NCBI GenBank assembly: GCA_964607965.1
Contig: CAZSMH010000002.1
Coordinates: forward strand, 1 to 51,742
Source: SZUA-584 sp964607965
GTDB lineage: Bacteria > Bacillota > Clostridia > Christensenellales > SZUA-584
Length of the DNA stretch: 51,742 nt
Reading direction: 5' to 3'
Numbering within the stretch: position 1 is the stretch's first letter; each line of letters starts with the position of its first letter. Positions 25,186 through 33,126 of this stretch are shown in pieces. The translations under genes were made by a program, and so were the position numbers. The notes below the pieces were generated by a model. The model saw only the letters and a list, made by a program, of their open reading frames with translations. It had not been told where the DNA came from and made no database searches.

Positions 25186-27201
25186 TTATGGGGACAGCAG
25201 CGCTTTTGCTATGTCAAATTTGATATCGCCTTCTTCGGTACCCACATCGACCATAACAACCACAAGCCTTTTATAATAGCCTTCTATCCAATATCCTGCG
25301 AACCAGGAAATAACGCGGGATTTACTGCTGTCCTTCTCCGCGGTACCTGTTTTTCCGGCTATATTTACTCCGCTTACACGTGCCGGTTTTCCTGTTCCGC
25401 TGCGAACTACGTCTGAGAGCATTGGACCAAGCACATTTAGGCTTTTTTGATTAACTGCGCCGCTTTTCCACGTTGTTGCTTCCCGCTCTAAAAGAGTAAC
25501 ATATTCAAACCCTTCAAAACGGCATATTTTGTTTACAAGTATAGGCTCTAACATATCACCGGTACCGTTTGCAAATGCCGTATACATTGCGGCAAGCTGA
25601 ACGGGCGTTATGAGAAGATCGGCTTGTCCAAAGCCCATATCCGCAATAACCTTTCGGGTAATGCTTCTGGTAGGATTTATAAGGTTCGCCTTTTTTAAAG
25701 GAAGGTCAAAAGGAACTGCTTCATCAAATCCAAAGTTTCTTAAGCTGGAAAGTATAGCTTCTTCGCCAAGCTTTAGTGCTGTATAAGCGAAATATATATT
25801 ATCTGAATGTATAAGAGCATTGGTAAGCTTTAACGGCGAACCCGAATCATGAGCGCGGGTAATTGGCGGAAAAGTCCATCCGCTTTCATCGGGTGTCCAT
25901 TTATTATCAACTATCTCGCCATCAAACTCCGTATCCGGCGAAATAACGCCTTCCTGCAGAGCTGCCGCAGCCACAAATGGCTTTATAACGCTGCCCGGCG
26001 GATACCACTCCTGTGTGGCGCGCGACAAAAACGGCTGGTTGTTGTTAATCAAATTATTCCATGTATTTTCCGGTATGGTATATGAAAATATATTATTATC
26101 AAAAGAAGGGTACGAAGCTACTGCTTCTACAAATCCGTTAGAGGCATCCATTACAATAGCAACGCCGGACTGGCCTTGTATAAGATTTGTGCTTAAAAGT
26201 TGGTAAGCCTCCTGCTGAAGCGAAGGTTTTATTGTAAGCCATAAATCCTGTCCCTGCTCAGCAGGCTGCTCATAAAGTATTTTTACTTTTTTACCAAAGT
26301 TGTCTTCAATATAAACAGTTTTACCGTTTTTGCCGCGAAGCTGCTCTTCAAAAGTACTTTCCAGTCCCTTAAGTCCTATTTTATCCGATACAGTATAGCC
26401 CTCCGGCAGCTTGTCTTTTGAGGGATTACCCATATAACCTATGATATGTGCAGCGCTTTCCCGAAATGGGTACTCGCGTATAGGCGTATAAATCTTATCA
26501 TCAATACCAAGCCCGGGAACAGATAATATGCTTTGCTTTTGCTCTTCGGTAATTTCTGAAAAACTGCCGAGCTTTATAATCTTTTCGTCCTTCTTTTGCG
26601 CATCATTAAATAGTTCCATTGCCTCTGTATTGGTCAGCCCGTTAAGAGGTTCCATCACATTGACAACATCGGCTATGTCAACAACTTTGTCAATATCCAT
26701 AAATACAGTTTTTGCATACGAATTTGCAGCCATAAGGCTGCCGTCCGCCGCAAATATTTCACCGCGGGAAGCCTGTAGAGTTTCTGCCCGGACGCTGTAT
26801 CCGGTATCCATCTGTGGGAAAATAAGCGAATAATCCCAGTACACGCGGCTTTTCCCGGACATTGATATAATTTGTGCACTAAAATCGTTTGAGAAATCTC
26901 CGTAGTCCTTGGTATGATATATTGCCGAGTAACTAAAAATGCCTTTTTCATCCGGCTCTGAAAGAACGTTTACAGAGATAGCTGTAACGCCAAGCCCTGA
27001 AAAAATGGCATCGTATTTTTGTATAAACATGTTTTTATCAATTGCTACCGCCGGCTCACATAAATCCCACATGGCATTATAGTCCATATTTGATAGCGCA
27101 CTGATATATTCTGTTGCAGAAAGCTGAAAATCCGGTTTGGGCGCACATGAAACAAGCGTTATTAATATACACACTAAGCACAGCAGCTTAACAAAGCGCA
27201 T
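25186..27201 (-). CDS. Penicillin-binding protein, MecA-like class B transpeptidase lipoprotein
   Basis: Peptidoglycan DD-transpeptidase outside the membrane. The 671-residue protein starts with a signal peptide ending in the lipobox LVSC (near Cys19), followed by an NTF2-like domain (ATEYISALSNMDYNAMWDLC to about residue 130), a PBP dimerisation domain (ASRGEIFAADGSLMA, about 145-330) and the transpeptidase domain with S404VIK, S466DN and K617TG. This domain order is that of Staphylococcus PBP2a and Enterococcus PBP5, so low beta-lactam affinity is possible but cannot be read from sequence. The ATG at 27201, ten bases after GGGGG, is preferred over an upstream in-frame start that would precede the signal peptide. 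Confidence 0.93.
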   Translation of the reverse strand: MRFVKLLCLVCILITLVSCAPKPDFQLSATEYISALSNMDYNAMWDLCEPAVAIDKNMFIQKYDAIFSGLGVTAISVNVLSEPDEKGIFSYSAIYHTKDYGDFSNDFSAQIISMSGKSRVYWDYSLIFPQMDTGYSVRAETLQASRGEIFAADGSLMAANSYAKTVFMDIDKVVDIADVVNVMEPLNGLTNTEAMELFNDAQKKDEKIIKLGSFSEITEEQKQSILSVPGLGIDDKIYTPIREYPFRESAAHIIGYMGNPSKDKLPEGYTVSDKIGLKGLESTFEEQLRGKNGKTVYIEDNFGKKVKILYEQPAEQGQDLWLTIKPSLQQEAYQLLSTNLIQGQSGVAIVMDASNGFVEAVASYPSFDNNIFSYTIPENTWNNLINNNQPFLSRATQEWYPPGSVIKPFVAAAALQEGVISPDTEFDGEIVDNKWTPDESGWTFPPITRAHDSGSPLKLTNALIHSDNIYFAYTALKLGEEAILSSLRNFGFDEAVPFDLPLKKANLINPTRSITRKVIADMGFGQADLLITPVQLAAMYTAFANGTGDMLEPILVNKICRFEGFEYVTLLEREATTWKSGAVNQKSLNVLGPMLSDVVRSGTGKPARVSGVNIAGKTGTAEKDSSKSRVISWFAGYWIEGYYKRLVVVMVDVGTEEGDIKFDIAKALLSP

Positions 27202-27232
27202 AGAAAAAATACCCCCTACCCTCACTTTGGGT

Positions 27233-27238
27233 ATTATA
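27233..27238 (-). promoter_or_regulatory. -10 box for the PBP gene
   Basis: On the minus strand TATAAT lies about 32 bases before the PBP start, with TTGTTT 18 bp upstream as a weak -35. The 27202-27360 gap otherwise shows two copies of TTTAACGT (near 27314 and 27343) of unknown meaning. Confidence 0.45.
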
Positions 27239-27360
27239 CACCGTTTTGTATTTTGCAAACAAGCGAACAGATAACCGCCCTGACAAAAACGTTTGATTGA
27301 ACAGTAAAAAGACCTGTTTAACGTAATATTAAAAAGAAGTATTTAACGTTGGTTAATATG

Positions 27361-27843
27361 TTATTTAAGCTGTTTTTTTATCCGGTGCAGCACGCGATCA
27401 ACGGCTTTTGCTATTTGGTCCCGCGTTTTCCGGTAGTATTCAATTGATTCCCGGTAAGGGTCAATTATGTCGTAACCTGATTCGCCGGGATAGCCTTTCA
27501 CGCCGGACGCATATCCTAAAAGCGTATGCATCTTATGTACCTGATCGGGAGCCATTGCTTCCATTTCTTCTATATGGCGTGCTTCCATCGCGAGTATAAG
27601 ATCCGCCCATTCTCCCAGCTCCTTACTGAACTGCTGCGCTCTGTGCCTGCCCAGGTCAAGATCTTTCTCAGCAAGTACGCTTAACGCATCCTCCGATGCA
27701 GGCACGCCCTCGCATGCGAACGTACCGGCTGATTTAAATACCATGTCTTTTAAGTGGGTACTTCGGCCTGCTGCGTCGTCAGCCAGCTCTTCTGCCATGG
27801 GGCTTCTGCATGTATTGCCTGTACACACAAAAAGAACGTTCAT
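27361..27843 (-). CDS. Low-molecular-weight protein-tyrosine phosphatase family
   Basis: Family members dephosphorylate tyrosine or arginine phosphates; Bacillus YwlE, next to the Sua5-type ywlC, is a protein-arginine phosphatase. The protein starts MNVLFVCTGNTCRSPMAEEL, which carries the P-loop CTGNTCRS with the nucleophile cysteine at residue 7, and has the acid-loop IDPYRESIEYY near the C terminus. Thr in the P-loop (CTGNTC) is the residue reported to distinguish YwlE-type arginine phosphatases from tyrosine-specific CxGNxC forms, so arginine specificity is plausible. The ATG at 27843 is 9 bases from AGGAGGG; a GTG two codons earlier is closer and also possible. It follows tsaC by about 14 bases. 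Confidence 0.87.
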   Translation of the reverse strand: MNVLFVCTGNTCRSPMAEELADDAAGRSTHLKDMVFKSAGTFACEGVPASEDALSVLAEKDLDLGRHRAQQFSKELGEWADLILAMEARHIEEMEAMAPDQVHKMHTLLGYASGVKGYPGESGYDIIDPYRESIEYYRKTRDQIAKAVDRVLHRIKKQLK

Positions 27844-27857
27844 GGACACTTTCCCTC

Positions 27858-28874
27858 CTATACTTTCACTATATTATATGCTGCCGCCTTATATACCCTG
27901 TTCATAACGGCATAGCCAATACCCGTTTTTGGCACCGCCTCAAAATAAATTTGGGAATATGACATATCATCCGCTTTTCTCAGCAGCGAATACAGATTTT
28001 TGGCCGTTTCAGCTGCATTGCTTATACTGCCCGTTACCAAAACGTCTCTGCGCCCATAATACTTTTTGTTTTCGCGTGCCGCCATTACAAGCGGTTTCTC
28101 ACCCTTCTTTGTATCTTTATCAAAAAGGTATTTTATGGCCTCTACTACCGAACTGGTATCGCCTTCGACTACTGTTACTTGTGCCAGCGGCGCATAGTGG
28201 CGGTACTTCATACCCGGAGAGGCCGGGGACTCCTGTGTGTTTGGCTCAAGTGCGTTGATGCTGTGCACCGTTCCAATACACGATTCTATCATATTCTGCG
28301 TTACAGCACCCGGCCGCAGTATAACAGGAGTGCTGCAGAATAAATCAATAACTGTTGATTCGATGCCGATAACACATTCTCCCCCGTCAAGAACCATAAA
28401 CTTATCGCCAAAATCCAAAAAAACATGCGAGGCGCTTGTAGGGCTGGGACTGCCGGATTTGTTGGCGCTGGGTGCGGCTATAGGAACGCCCGCGGCGGAT
28501 ATCAGGCTTAAAGCGATATCACAATCGGGCATGCGCAGCGCTATTGTTTCTAGCCCGCAAGTTACAACAGACGGAACAACACCTGTGCTGTTAACTACTA
28601 TCGTCAGCGGGCCCGGCCAAAAATTTTTGGCAAGAACCTCTGCGTTTTTGTTAAATACTCCAAGCCGGCGCGCCATTATAACGCTGTCTACATGTACTAT
28701 AAGCGGGTTATCCTGCGGCCTTCCTTTTGCGGCAAATATTGCTGAAACCGCGCTGCTGTCAAAAGCACTGGCGCCAAGGCCGTATACTGTTTCGGTCGGT
28801 ATACCGACAATACCGCCATTTACAATTACTTTGGCCGCCTTTTCTATTTCTGATTCGAGCATATTATTAATCAT
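27858..28874 (-). CDS. tsaC: Threonylcarbamoyl-AMP synthase (Sua5/YwlC type)
   Basis: Makes the threonylcarbamoyl-AMP used for t6A37 modification of ANN-decoding tRNAs, from threonine, bicarbonate and ATP. The YrdC-like domain shows GGIVGIPTETVYGLGASAF, IFAAKGRPQDNPLIVHV, FWPGPLTIVV, APSANKSGSPSPTSA and STVIDL (about residues 20-190), joined by a linker rich in PGMKYRHYAP to the C-terminal Sua5 domain. The two-domain length of about 338 is normal. The start is uncertain; the ATG at 28874 has only a weak GGA, and an earlier TTG at 28913 is possible. The order UPF0280-tsaC-YwlE-type phosphatase gives a tight operon. Sua5-YwlE adjacency is common in Firmicutes. Confidence 0.92.
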   Translation of the reverse strand: MINNMLESEIEKAAKVIVNGGIVGIPTETVYGLGASAFDSSAVSAIFAAKGRPQDNPLIVHVDSVIMARRLGVFNKNAEVLAKNFWPGPLTIVVNSTGVVPSVVTCGLETIALRMPDCDIALSLISAAGVPIAAPSANKSGSPSPTSASHVFLDFGDKFMVLDGGECVIGIESTVIDLFCSTPVILRPGAVTQNMIESCIGTVHSINALEPNTQESPASPGMKYRHYAPLAQVTVVEGDTSSVVEAIKYLFDKDTKKGEKPLVMAARENKKYYGRRDVLVTGSISNAAETAKNLYSLLRKADDMSYSQIYFEAVPKTGIGYAVMNRVYKAAAYNIVKV

Positions 28875-28927
28875 CTGTCCGTTAATTTTACAACTATATC
28901 GCGTAAAAATCAATTATTGAGGTCTTT

Positions 28928-29698
28928 TTATAGCTGCTGCAAGCATATATTTCCTGCTGCGCCGAAACTGCCGCCTACTACGGCTGCTGCGCCGATAACA
29001 CCTTTTATACTTATAATCATCTCAAGAGCCCGGCTTATATCATCGGCTGTTTTTATTTCGTTGCCAAGACGGGTTGCGCATGCATCCGCGAGGCAACCAT
29101 CGTACGAGACAACTACTGCGGCATCGGCATTACCGAAACTGACTGAATGCCCTACCGTTCCCGCGGATGTGCATATGGATAAAGGCGCCGCGCTTGAGTC
29201 CAGCGTTATCCCTATTTTCATACTCAAAGGGCTTTTACCTGCGTACACTGCCACGGTTTTTGGAGCATCGGTTTTTATATATACATCTCCGCCGTTTTCA
29301 ATGATACATTGGCGTGTTTCTTTTAGCAAAGCGCGCCCGGTATATGCAGCAAAAGCGCCTGCAACCGCTGCCATGGGGCCAACTTCGGCCGCTTTTGCTG
29401 CAACGCACATTTCAACTGCAATTTTAGGAGCATTGTGTTTTGGCTCAACCGGCTTATAGCTTTCTGCAAATTCCGGATGGTGTTTTATATAGCCGTCAAT
29501 TTCGCTTCTTAATTTGATAACCGTTTCAAGCGCCAATGAATCCAGCAGCCTGTCCGCACAAATAAAAAGCTCGGTATGCTTGTGCTGGGTATTCCAGCAT
29601 ACAAGATCCGAAGCTATTATCCGCCTGTATTCATCGCGGCTTGTAAAATCAAAGTATTTCGTCGTCAAAAGTCTTAATCGCCCGTGCCGGGCACGCAT
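28928..29698 (-). CDS. UPF0280 / COG2122 ApbE-like protein (homocysteine synthesis cluster)
   Basis: A UPF0280 family member related to the flavin transferase ApbE. It has APKIAVEMCVAAKAAEVGPMAAVAGAFAAYTG-type core elements near residues 90-120 (split here: GPMAAVAGAFAAYTG), IIENGGDVYIKT and SAGTVGHSVSFGNADAAVV. In methanogens and sulfate reducers, COG2122 proteins co-occur with COG1900 and NIL-ferredoxin genes and are implicated in homocysteine formation. It overlaps the ferredoxin gene out of frame; the start may be the ATG at 29698 or a TTG at 29668, neither with a good ribosome-binding site. The family identification is firm; its role is from published comparative and genetic work on the cluster. 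Confidence 0.85.
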   Translation of the reverse strand: MRARHGRLRLLTTKYFDFTSRDEYRRIIASDLVCWNTQHKHTELFICADRLLDSLALETVIKLRSEIDGYIKHHPEFAESYKPVEPKHNAPKIAVEMCVAAKAAEVGPMAAVAGAFAAYTGRALLKETRQCIIENGGDVYIKTDAPKTVAVYAGKSPLSMKIGITLDSSAAPLSICTSAGTVGHSVSFGNADAAVVVSYDGCLADACATRLGNEIKTADDISRALEMIISIKGVIGAAAVVGGSFGAAGNICLQQL

Positions 29699-30071
29699 GT
29701 ACACAGTGCCCGCAAAGCAGGCATTTGTCCATATCAAACTCAAGCTCCCAGGATTGCTTGTTCATCACAAGCGCACCAGAAGGGCATACAGACGTGCAAG
29801 CTCCGCAGTGCATGCACTTTTCTTCATAGCGTATAACGCTGTCTTTATAAATTTTAACACTGATACCCTGACTGTTTAGGTATTCAAGGCTTTTGTCTAT
29901 ATCGTTTTGGCTGCCCTCAAGCTCCAGTATTATGTTTCCCGTTTTCCCCGGGGATATTGTGGCTTTTAATATATTAAAACTAATACCGTACCGCACCAGA
30001 TTGGTGACAATAGGTTTATCAGTTTTTTCGGGGGGAAACGCCAGCCCTATTTTAATACGTTTGTTTTCCAT
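29649..30071 (-). CDS. NIL-domain ferredoxin with two [4Fe-4S] motifs
   Basis: The 140-residue protein pairs an N-terminal NIL domain (about residues 3-75, IGLAFPPEKTDKPIVTNLVR), which is also found in methionine ABC transporter ATPases where it binds methionine, with a two-cluster ferredoxin: CMHCGACTSVCPSGAL and CLLCGHCVHACPARAI. It matches MA1822-type proteins that act with COG1900 proteins in sulfide incorporation to homocysteine. GAGGAG lies eight bases upstream, and the ATG overlaps the COG1900 stop codon (TGATG). Electron transfer or cluster delivery to the partner enzyme is the inferred role. Confidence 0.94.
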   Translation of the reverse strand: MENKRIKIGLAFPPEKTDKPIVTNLVRYGISFNILKATISPGKTGNIILELEGSQNDIDKSLEYLNSQGISVKIYKDSVIRYEEKCMHCGACTSVCPSGALVMNKQSWELEFDMDKCLLCGHCVHACPARAIKTFDDEIL

Positions 30072-31234
30072 CAGCGTGTCTCCTCTGCTGCATCAAGCAC
30101 ATTAATACTGTTGCGGACAGGCAAAGCAGCTGCCGGCTGTGTCATTACAAAAGTGCCGTTTAAAAGCTTCTCTTTCAGTTCGCCTGCAATCTGCCGTGCC
30201 TTGTAAAGGCTGGACAGCGGAGCCGTCTTAATTTTTTTGCCGCAAAGCTCAACTTCGCCCGAACGCAGCTGAGCATAGGAAACACGGCCAAGCGATTCAC
30301 GCATACGCGTGCTTATGCCGTAGTCGCAAACATTTGTATAAAGACGTTCGTTCGGTACTGCCAGATCCGCCATCATTTCCTCGTCAATAACAGGCAGCGG
30401 TACTCCAATGCCGACATAAAGCGATGTTCCGTACCCGTCAAACGTTGCTGCCTTTATGTATTCGCTTTTCATTCCTTTTAAATCGCCTATCAGCGCAAGA
30501 GTATACCCTGCATAGTAAGCATCGTCGTTTTCTAATCTTTCAGACTTGTTTATTGCCTGTGTGCCTTCAAAAACAACGTAGCCTTCGCCTCCGCAGAGCA
30601 TGATACGGGTACCGATACCTATTGTGCGCAGTTTTGGGTCTTTAAGCAGCGGCGAGAGAGCGCCTGCAGTGGAATATGTTATATTACCCATATTCGGAAG
30701 CAGCGTTCCCATGTATGTCTTTTTGATTTTTTTCGTAGTGTTAGTTGCCGCAGAATAATTCTGATACGCATTGCGCGGATTAAAAAGATAAGCTTGATTT
30801 AAATCCTTAAGCCTTATCTTTGTATATATTGATTTACGCGTATAGCAGTCGGTTCCGTTCGATTGTGCGCACAATTCAATTTCTTTTCCGGCAATAAGGT
30901 CCTCTATTACATGCGCTCCGCCGTATTCTATTCCCGTGCTTTTACCGGGCTGCGTTGCGCCTATGTATGTATCCACAGCAGCCAGACCTCCGTAAGCCTC
31001 GACACCGTTAAGAGTAATTTCGCTCATGCGTATAGGAGGCTCTGAGTGTCCGAAATTAAGCATTGCACCTGATGAGCACATAGCGCCGAACGTTGCCGCA
31101 GTAACAACGTCTATTTTTTTAGCGCATTCACAAACGCCCTGCTCAGCCGCCATTGCCACGGCTTCCTCGGCAGTAAACACCACAGCCTTGCCTTGTTTTA
31201 GCTTTTCATTAATTTCCGCTATCGTTTTTGCCAC
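30071..31234 (-). CDS. COG1900 / DUF39 homocysteine biosynthesis protein
   Basis: In Methanosarcina and Desulfovibrio this family converts L-aspartate semialdehyde and sulfide to homocysteine with a NIL-ferredoxin. The 387-residue protein shows family blocks DVVTAATFGAMCSSGAM (with a conserved cysteine), HSEPPIRM, NGVEAYGGLAAVDTYIGATQ, GGAHVIEDLIAGK, CGGEGYVVFEGTQ, and two further cysteines, CAQSNGTDCYTRK, that may bind a cluster or persulfide. The GTG at 31234 is preferred because GGAGGG lies five bases upstream; the longer frame has no ribosome-binding site. It is the first gene of a five-gene run with ferredoxin, UPF0280, tsaC and the phosphatase. It gives the strongest hint of anaerobic life. 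Confidence 0.9.
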   Translation of the reverse strand: MAKTIAEINEKLKQGKAVVFTAEEAVAMAAEQGVCECAKKIDVVTAATFGAMCSSGAMLNFGHSEPPIRMSEITLNGVEAYGGLAAVDTYIGATQPGKSTGIEYGGAHVIEDLIAGKEIELCAQSNGTDCYTRKSIYTKIRLKDLNQAYLFNPRNAYQNYSAATNTTKKIKKTYMGTLLPNMGNITYSTAGALSPLLKDPKLRTIGIGTRIMLCGGEGYVVFEGTQAINKSERLENDDAYYAGYTLALIGDLKGMKSEYIKAATFDGYGTSLYVGIGVPLPVIDEEMMADLAVPNERLYTNVCDYGISTRMRESLGRVSYAQLRSGEVELCGKKIKTAPLSSLYKARQIAGELKEKLLNGTFVMTQPAAALPVRNSINVLDAAEETR

Positions 31235-31436
31235 TATTGCCCTCCGTCTTATTTCGCACCCCGAAAATAAAATGCTTATGCAATGCAATTAGCATAAAAT
31301 TTTTTGATTTTTATTATTCTACTACTAATTACGCTTTGTTACAACCGCTAAATGCAGGCAGAATTGTTCGTCATGTATTGCCAATACGTTTGGCCGGGGC
31401 TATAATGACGTTTGAATTAATAAAAAAGAGGTCGAT
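31235..31436. other. Divergent intergenic region, COG1900 operon / ychF
   Basis: About 200 bases. It holds the ychF promoter at 31378-31406 and, near 31269-31293, an imperfect inverted repeat (ATGCT ... AGCAT) with inner copies of GCAAT before the COG1900 gene. I find no S-box, SAM-II or T-box features despite the methionine-related function. Confidence 0.5.
31378..31406 (+). promoter_or_regulatory. Sigma-A promoter for ychF
   Basis: TTGCCA (31378-31383) and TATAAT (31401-31406) with a 17-bp spacer, about 25 bases before the GAGG ribosome-binding site of ychF. Confidence 0.75.
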
Positions 31437-32531
31437 ATGAAACTTGGAATCGTAGGACTTCCCAATGTCGGAAAATCTTCTTTGTTTAACGCGCTGACAG
31501 GCGCGGGAGCGGCAAGCGAAAACTATCCTTTCTGTACTATTGACCCGAATGTAGGGGTTGTTTCGGTTCCCGATAAGCGCATGGATTTTTTAAAGGAACT
31601 CTATAATCCGGCAAAATTCACTCCTGCCGTAATAGAGTTTGTAGACATAGCAGGACTTGTTAAAGGGGCAAGCCGCGGCGAGGGGCTGGGCAACAGATTC
31701 CTATCGCATATAAGGGAAGTAGATGCAGTTCTTCATGTTGTGCGATGTTTTGAAAACGATGACGTAGCGCACGTAGACGGCAGCATAGACAGTTTGCGGG
31801 ACGCGGAAACAATAAATTTTGAACTGCTTTTTGCAGATATCGAAACGGTTGATAAGCGGCTTTTGCGGTCGGAGAAAATGATAAAGACCGGCGATAAAAA
31901 ATATGCCGCTGAATGCGACGTTTTAAAATACGTAAAAGGAGAACTTGAGCATGGGGTATTTGCCTCATCGATATCGCTTGATAAATCGCAGCGCAGAATG
32001 ATTGATGAGTTGTTTTTGCTGACATCTAAACCTATGCTTTATGCCGCAAACATTGCCGATACGGACGCTGCCGATGCTTATGCCCTGCCTTTGGTGCAGT
32101 CTCTTAAAAAAATAGCAGACAAACAAGGCGCAGAGGTTCTGGCGTTGTGTGCGCGGCTGGAGGAAGAACTTTGGGCATTAAAGCCACAAGAGAGGTCTGC
32201 ATTTTTACACGAGTTGGGAATAGAGCAAAGCGGGCTTGAAACGCTGATACAGAAGAGCTACAGGCTGCTTGAGCTAATAAGCTTTTTAACGGCGGGCGAG
32301 AAAGAAGTGCGTGCATGGACGATACAGCGCGGCACAAAAGCTCCGCAGGCAGCCGGAAAGATACACAGCGATTTTGAGCGCGGTTTTATACGCGCAGAAA
32401 TAGTCTCATTTGACGATTTACAGGCGTGCGGCGATATGCAGGCGGCACGTTCTCGCGGTCTTGTCCGGCAGGAGGGAAAAGAATACGTTATGCAGGACGG
32501 CGATGTTACGCTGTTTAAATTTAATGTTTAG
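31437..32531 (+). CDS. ychF: Redox-regulated ATPase YchF (OBG-family)
   Basis: A universally conserved Obg-family P-loop NTPase that prefers ATP and binds ribosomes; it is linked to translation and oxidative stress. The 364-residue protein begins MKLGIVGLPNVGKSSLFNALTG (P-loop 8-15), with G2/G3 motifs NYPFCTIDPNVGVV and DIAGLVKGASRGEGLGNRFL, the non-canonical base-specificity segment PMLYAANIAD replacing NKxD, and a C-terminal TGS domain starting with ISFLTAGEKEVRAWTIQRG. Length and spacing of domains are normal. GAGG lies 5-6 bases before ATG, and it stands in a single-gene unit between a promoter and a terminator. Confidence 0.96.
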   Translation: MKLGIVGLPNVGKSSLFNALTGAGAASENYPFCTIDPNVGVVSVPDKRMDFLKELYNPAKFTPAVIEFVDIAGLVKGASRGEGLGNRFLSHIREVDAVLHVVRCFENDDVAHVDGSIDSLRDAETINFELLFADIETVDKRLLRSEKMIKTGDKKYAAECDVLKYVKGELEHGVFASSISLDKSQRRMIDELFLLTSKPMLYAANIADTDAADAYALPLVQSLKKIADKQGAEVLALCARLEEELWALKPQERSAFLHELGIEQSGLETLIQKSYRLLELISFLTAGEKEVRAWTIQRGTKAPQAAGKIHSDFERGFIRAEIVSFDDLQACGDMQAARSRGLVRQEGKEYVMQDGDVTLFKFNV

Positions 32532-32559
32532 TGTAAAAATAAGATAAAAGAAAATTATT

Positions 32560-32590
32560 AACAATCCCCCAAACTGTTTTAGGGATTGTT
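32560..32590. terminator. Terminator between ychF and the serC-serA-ppi operon
   Basis: AACAATCCC and GGGATTGTT form a 9-bp stem. The minus strand continues with AATAATTTTCTTTT, and the plus strand with ATTTCAATAA, so it can serve both convergent transcripts. Confidence 0.8.
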
Positions 32591-32604
32591 ATTTCAATAA
32601 AGTC

Positions 32605-33102
32605 TTACTGCGGTTTTGTTACAGCCTCATCGTCTGAAAGAGTTATGCGCTCGATTATCTGCGGCGCTAGCGGCCTGTCGGATGCGTCTGTCTGCTGCGC
32701 TGCAATGGAATCAACCACATCCATACCAAAGGTTACGTGTCCAAAAGCTGCATACTGTCCATCAAGAAACTCTGCATCGCCATGCGTAATAAAAAACTGG
32801 GAGCCCGCAGAATCATAATCCGATGAGCGCGCCATTGAAATAACGCCGCGTTTATGGTTTATGCTGTTTGGCACTCCATTGGCAGAAAATTCGCCTTTAA
32901 TAGAATACCCCGGTCCGCCCGTACCCGTGCCCTTTGGGCACCCGCCTTGTATCATAAAACCGGCAATTACGCGATGAAAGCATAATCCATCGTAAAAACC
33001 CCGGGAAACAAGGTTTTTGAAATTGGCAGTTGTAACAGGCGCTTCTTTATCACAAAGTTCTATGTTTATTTGTTTGCCGCTTGTCATACGTATTGTTACC
33101 AT
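32605..33102 (-). CDS. Cyclophilin-type peptidyl-prolyl cis-trans isomerase
   Basis: Cytosolic proline isomerase; no signal peptide. The 165-residue protein shows the catalytic arginine and phenylalanine block FHRVIAGFMIQGGCPKGTGTGGPGY, SMARSSDYDSAGSQFFITHGD and the loop LDGQYAAFGHVTFGMDVVD. Length matches single-domain bacterial cyclophilins. GGAG lies five bases before ATG. It is the third gene after serC and serA with a gap of 24 bases, so it is probably in the same operon without an evident functional link. Confidence 0.95.
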   Translation of the reverse strand: MVTIRMTSGKQINIELCDKEAPVTTANFKNLVSRGFYDGLCFHRVIAGFMIQGGCPKGTGTGGPGYSIKGEFSANGVPNSINHKRGVISMARSSDYDSAGSQFFITHGDAEFLDGQYAAFGHVTFGMDVVDSIAAQQTDASDRPLAPQIIERITLSDDEAVTKPQ

Positions 33103-33126
33103 GGTGTCTCCTTGCTTATGCTGCTG

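Noticed and set aside
31235..31436. SAM or S-box riboswitch before the homocysteine operon
   Set aside because: Neither the S-box core nor a SAM-II pseudoknot is present; only a weak inverted repeat is visible.
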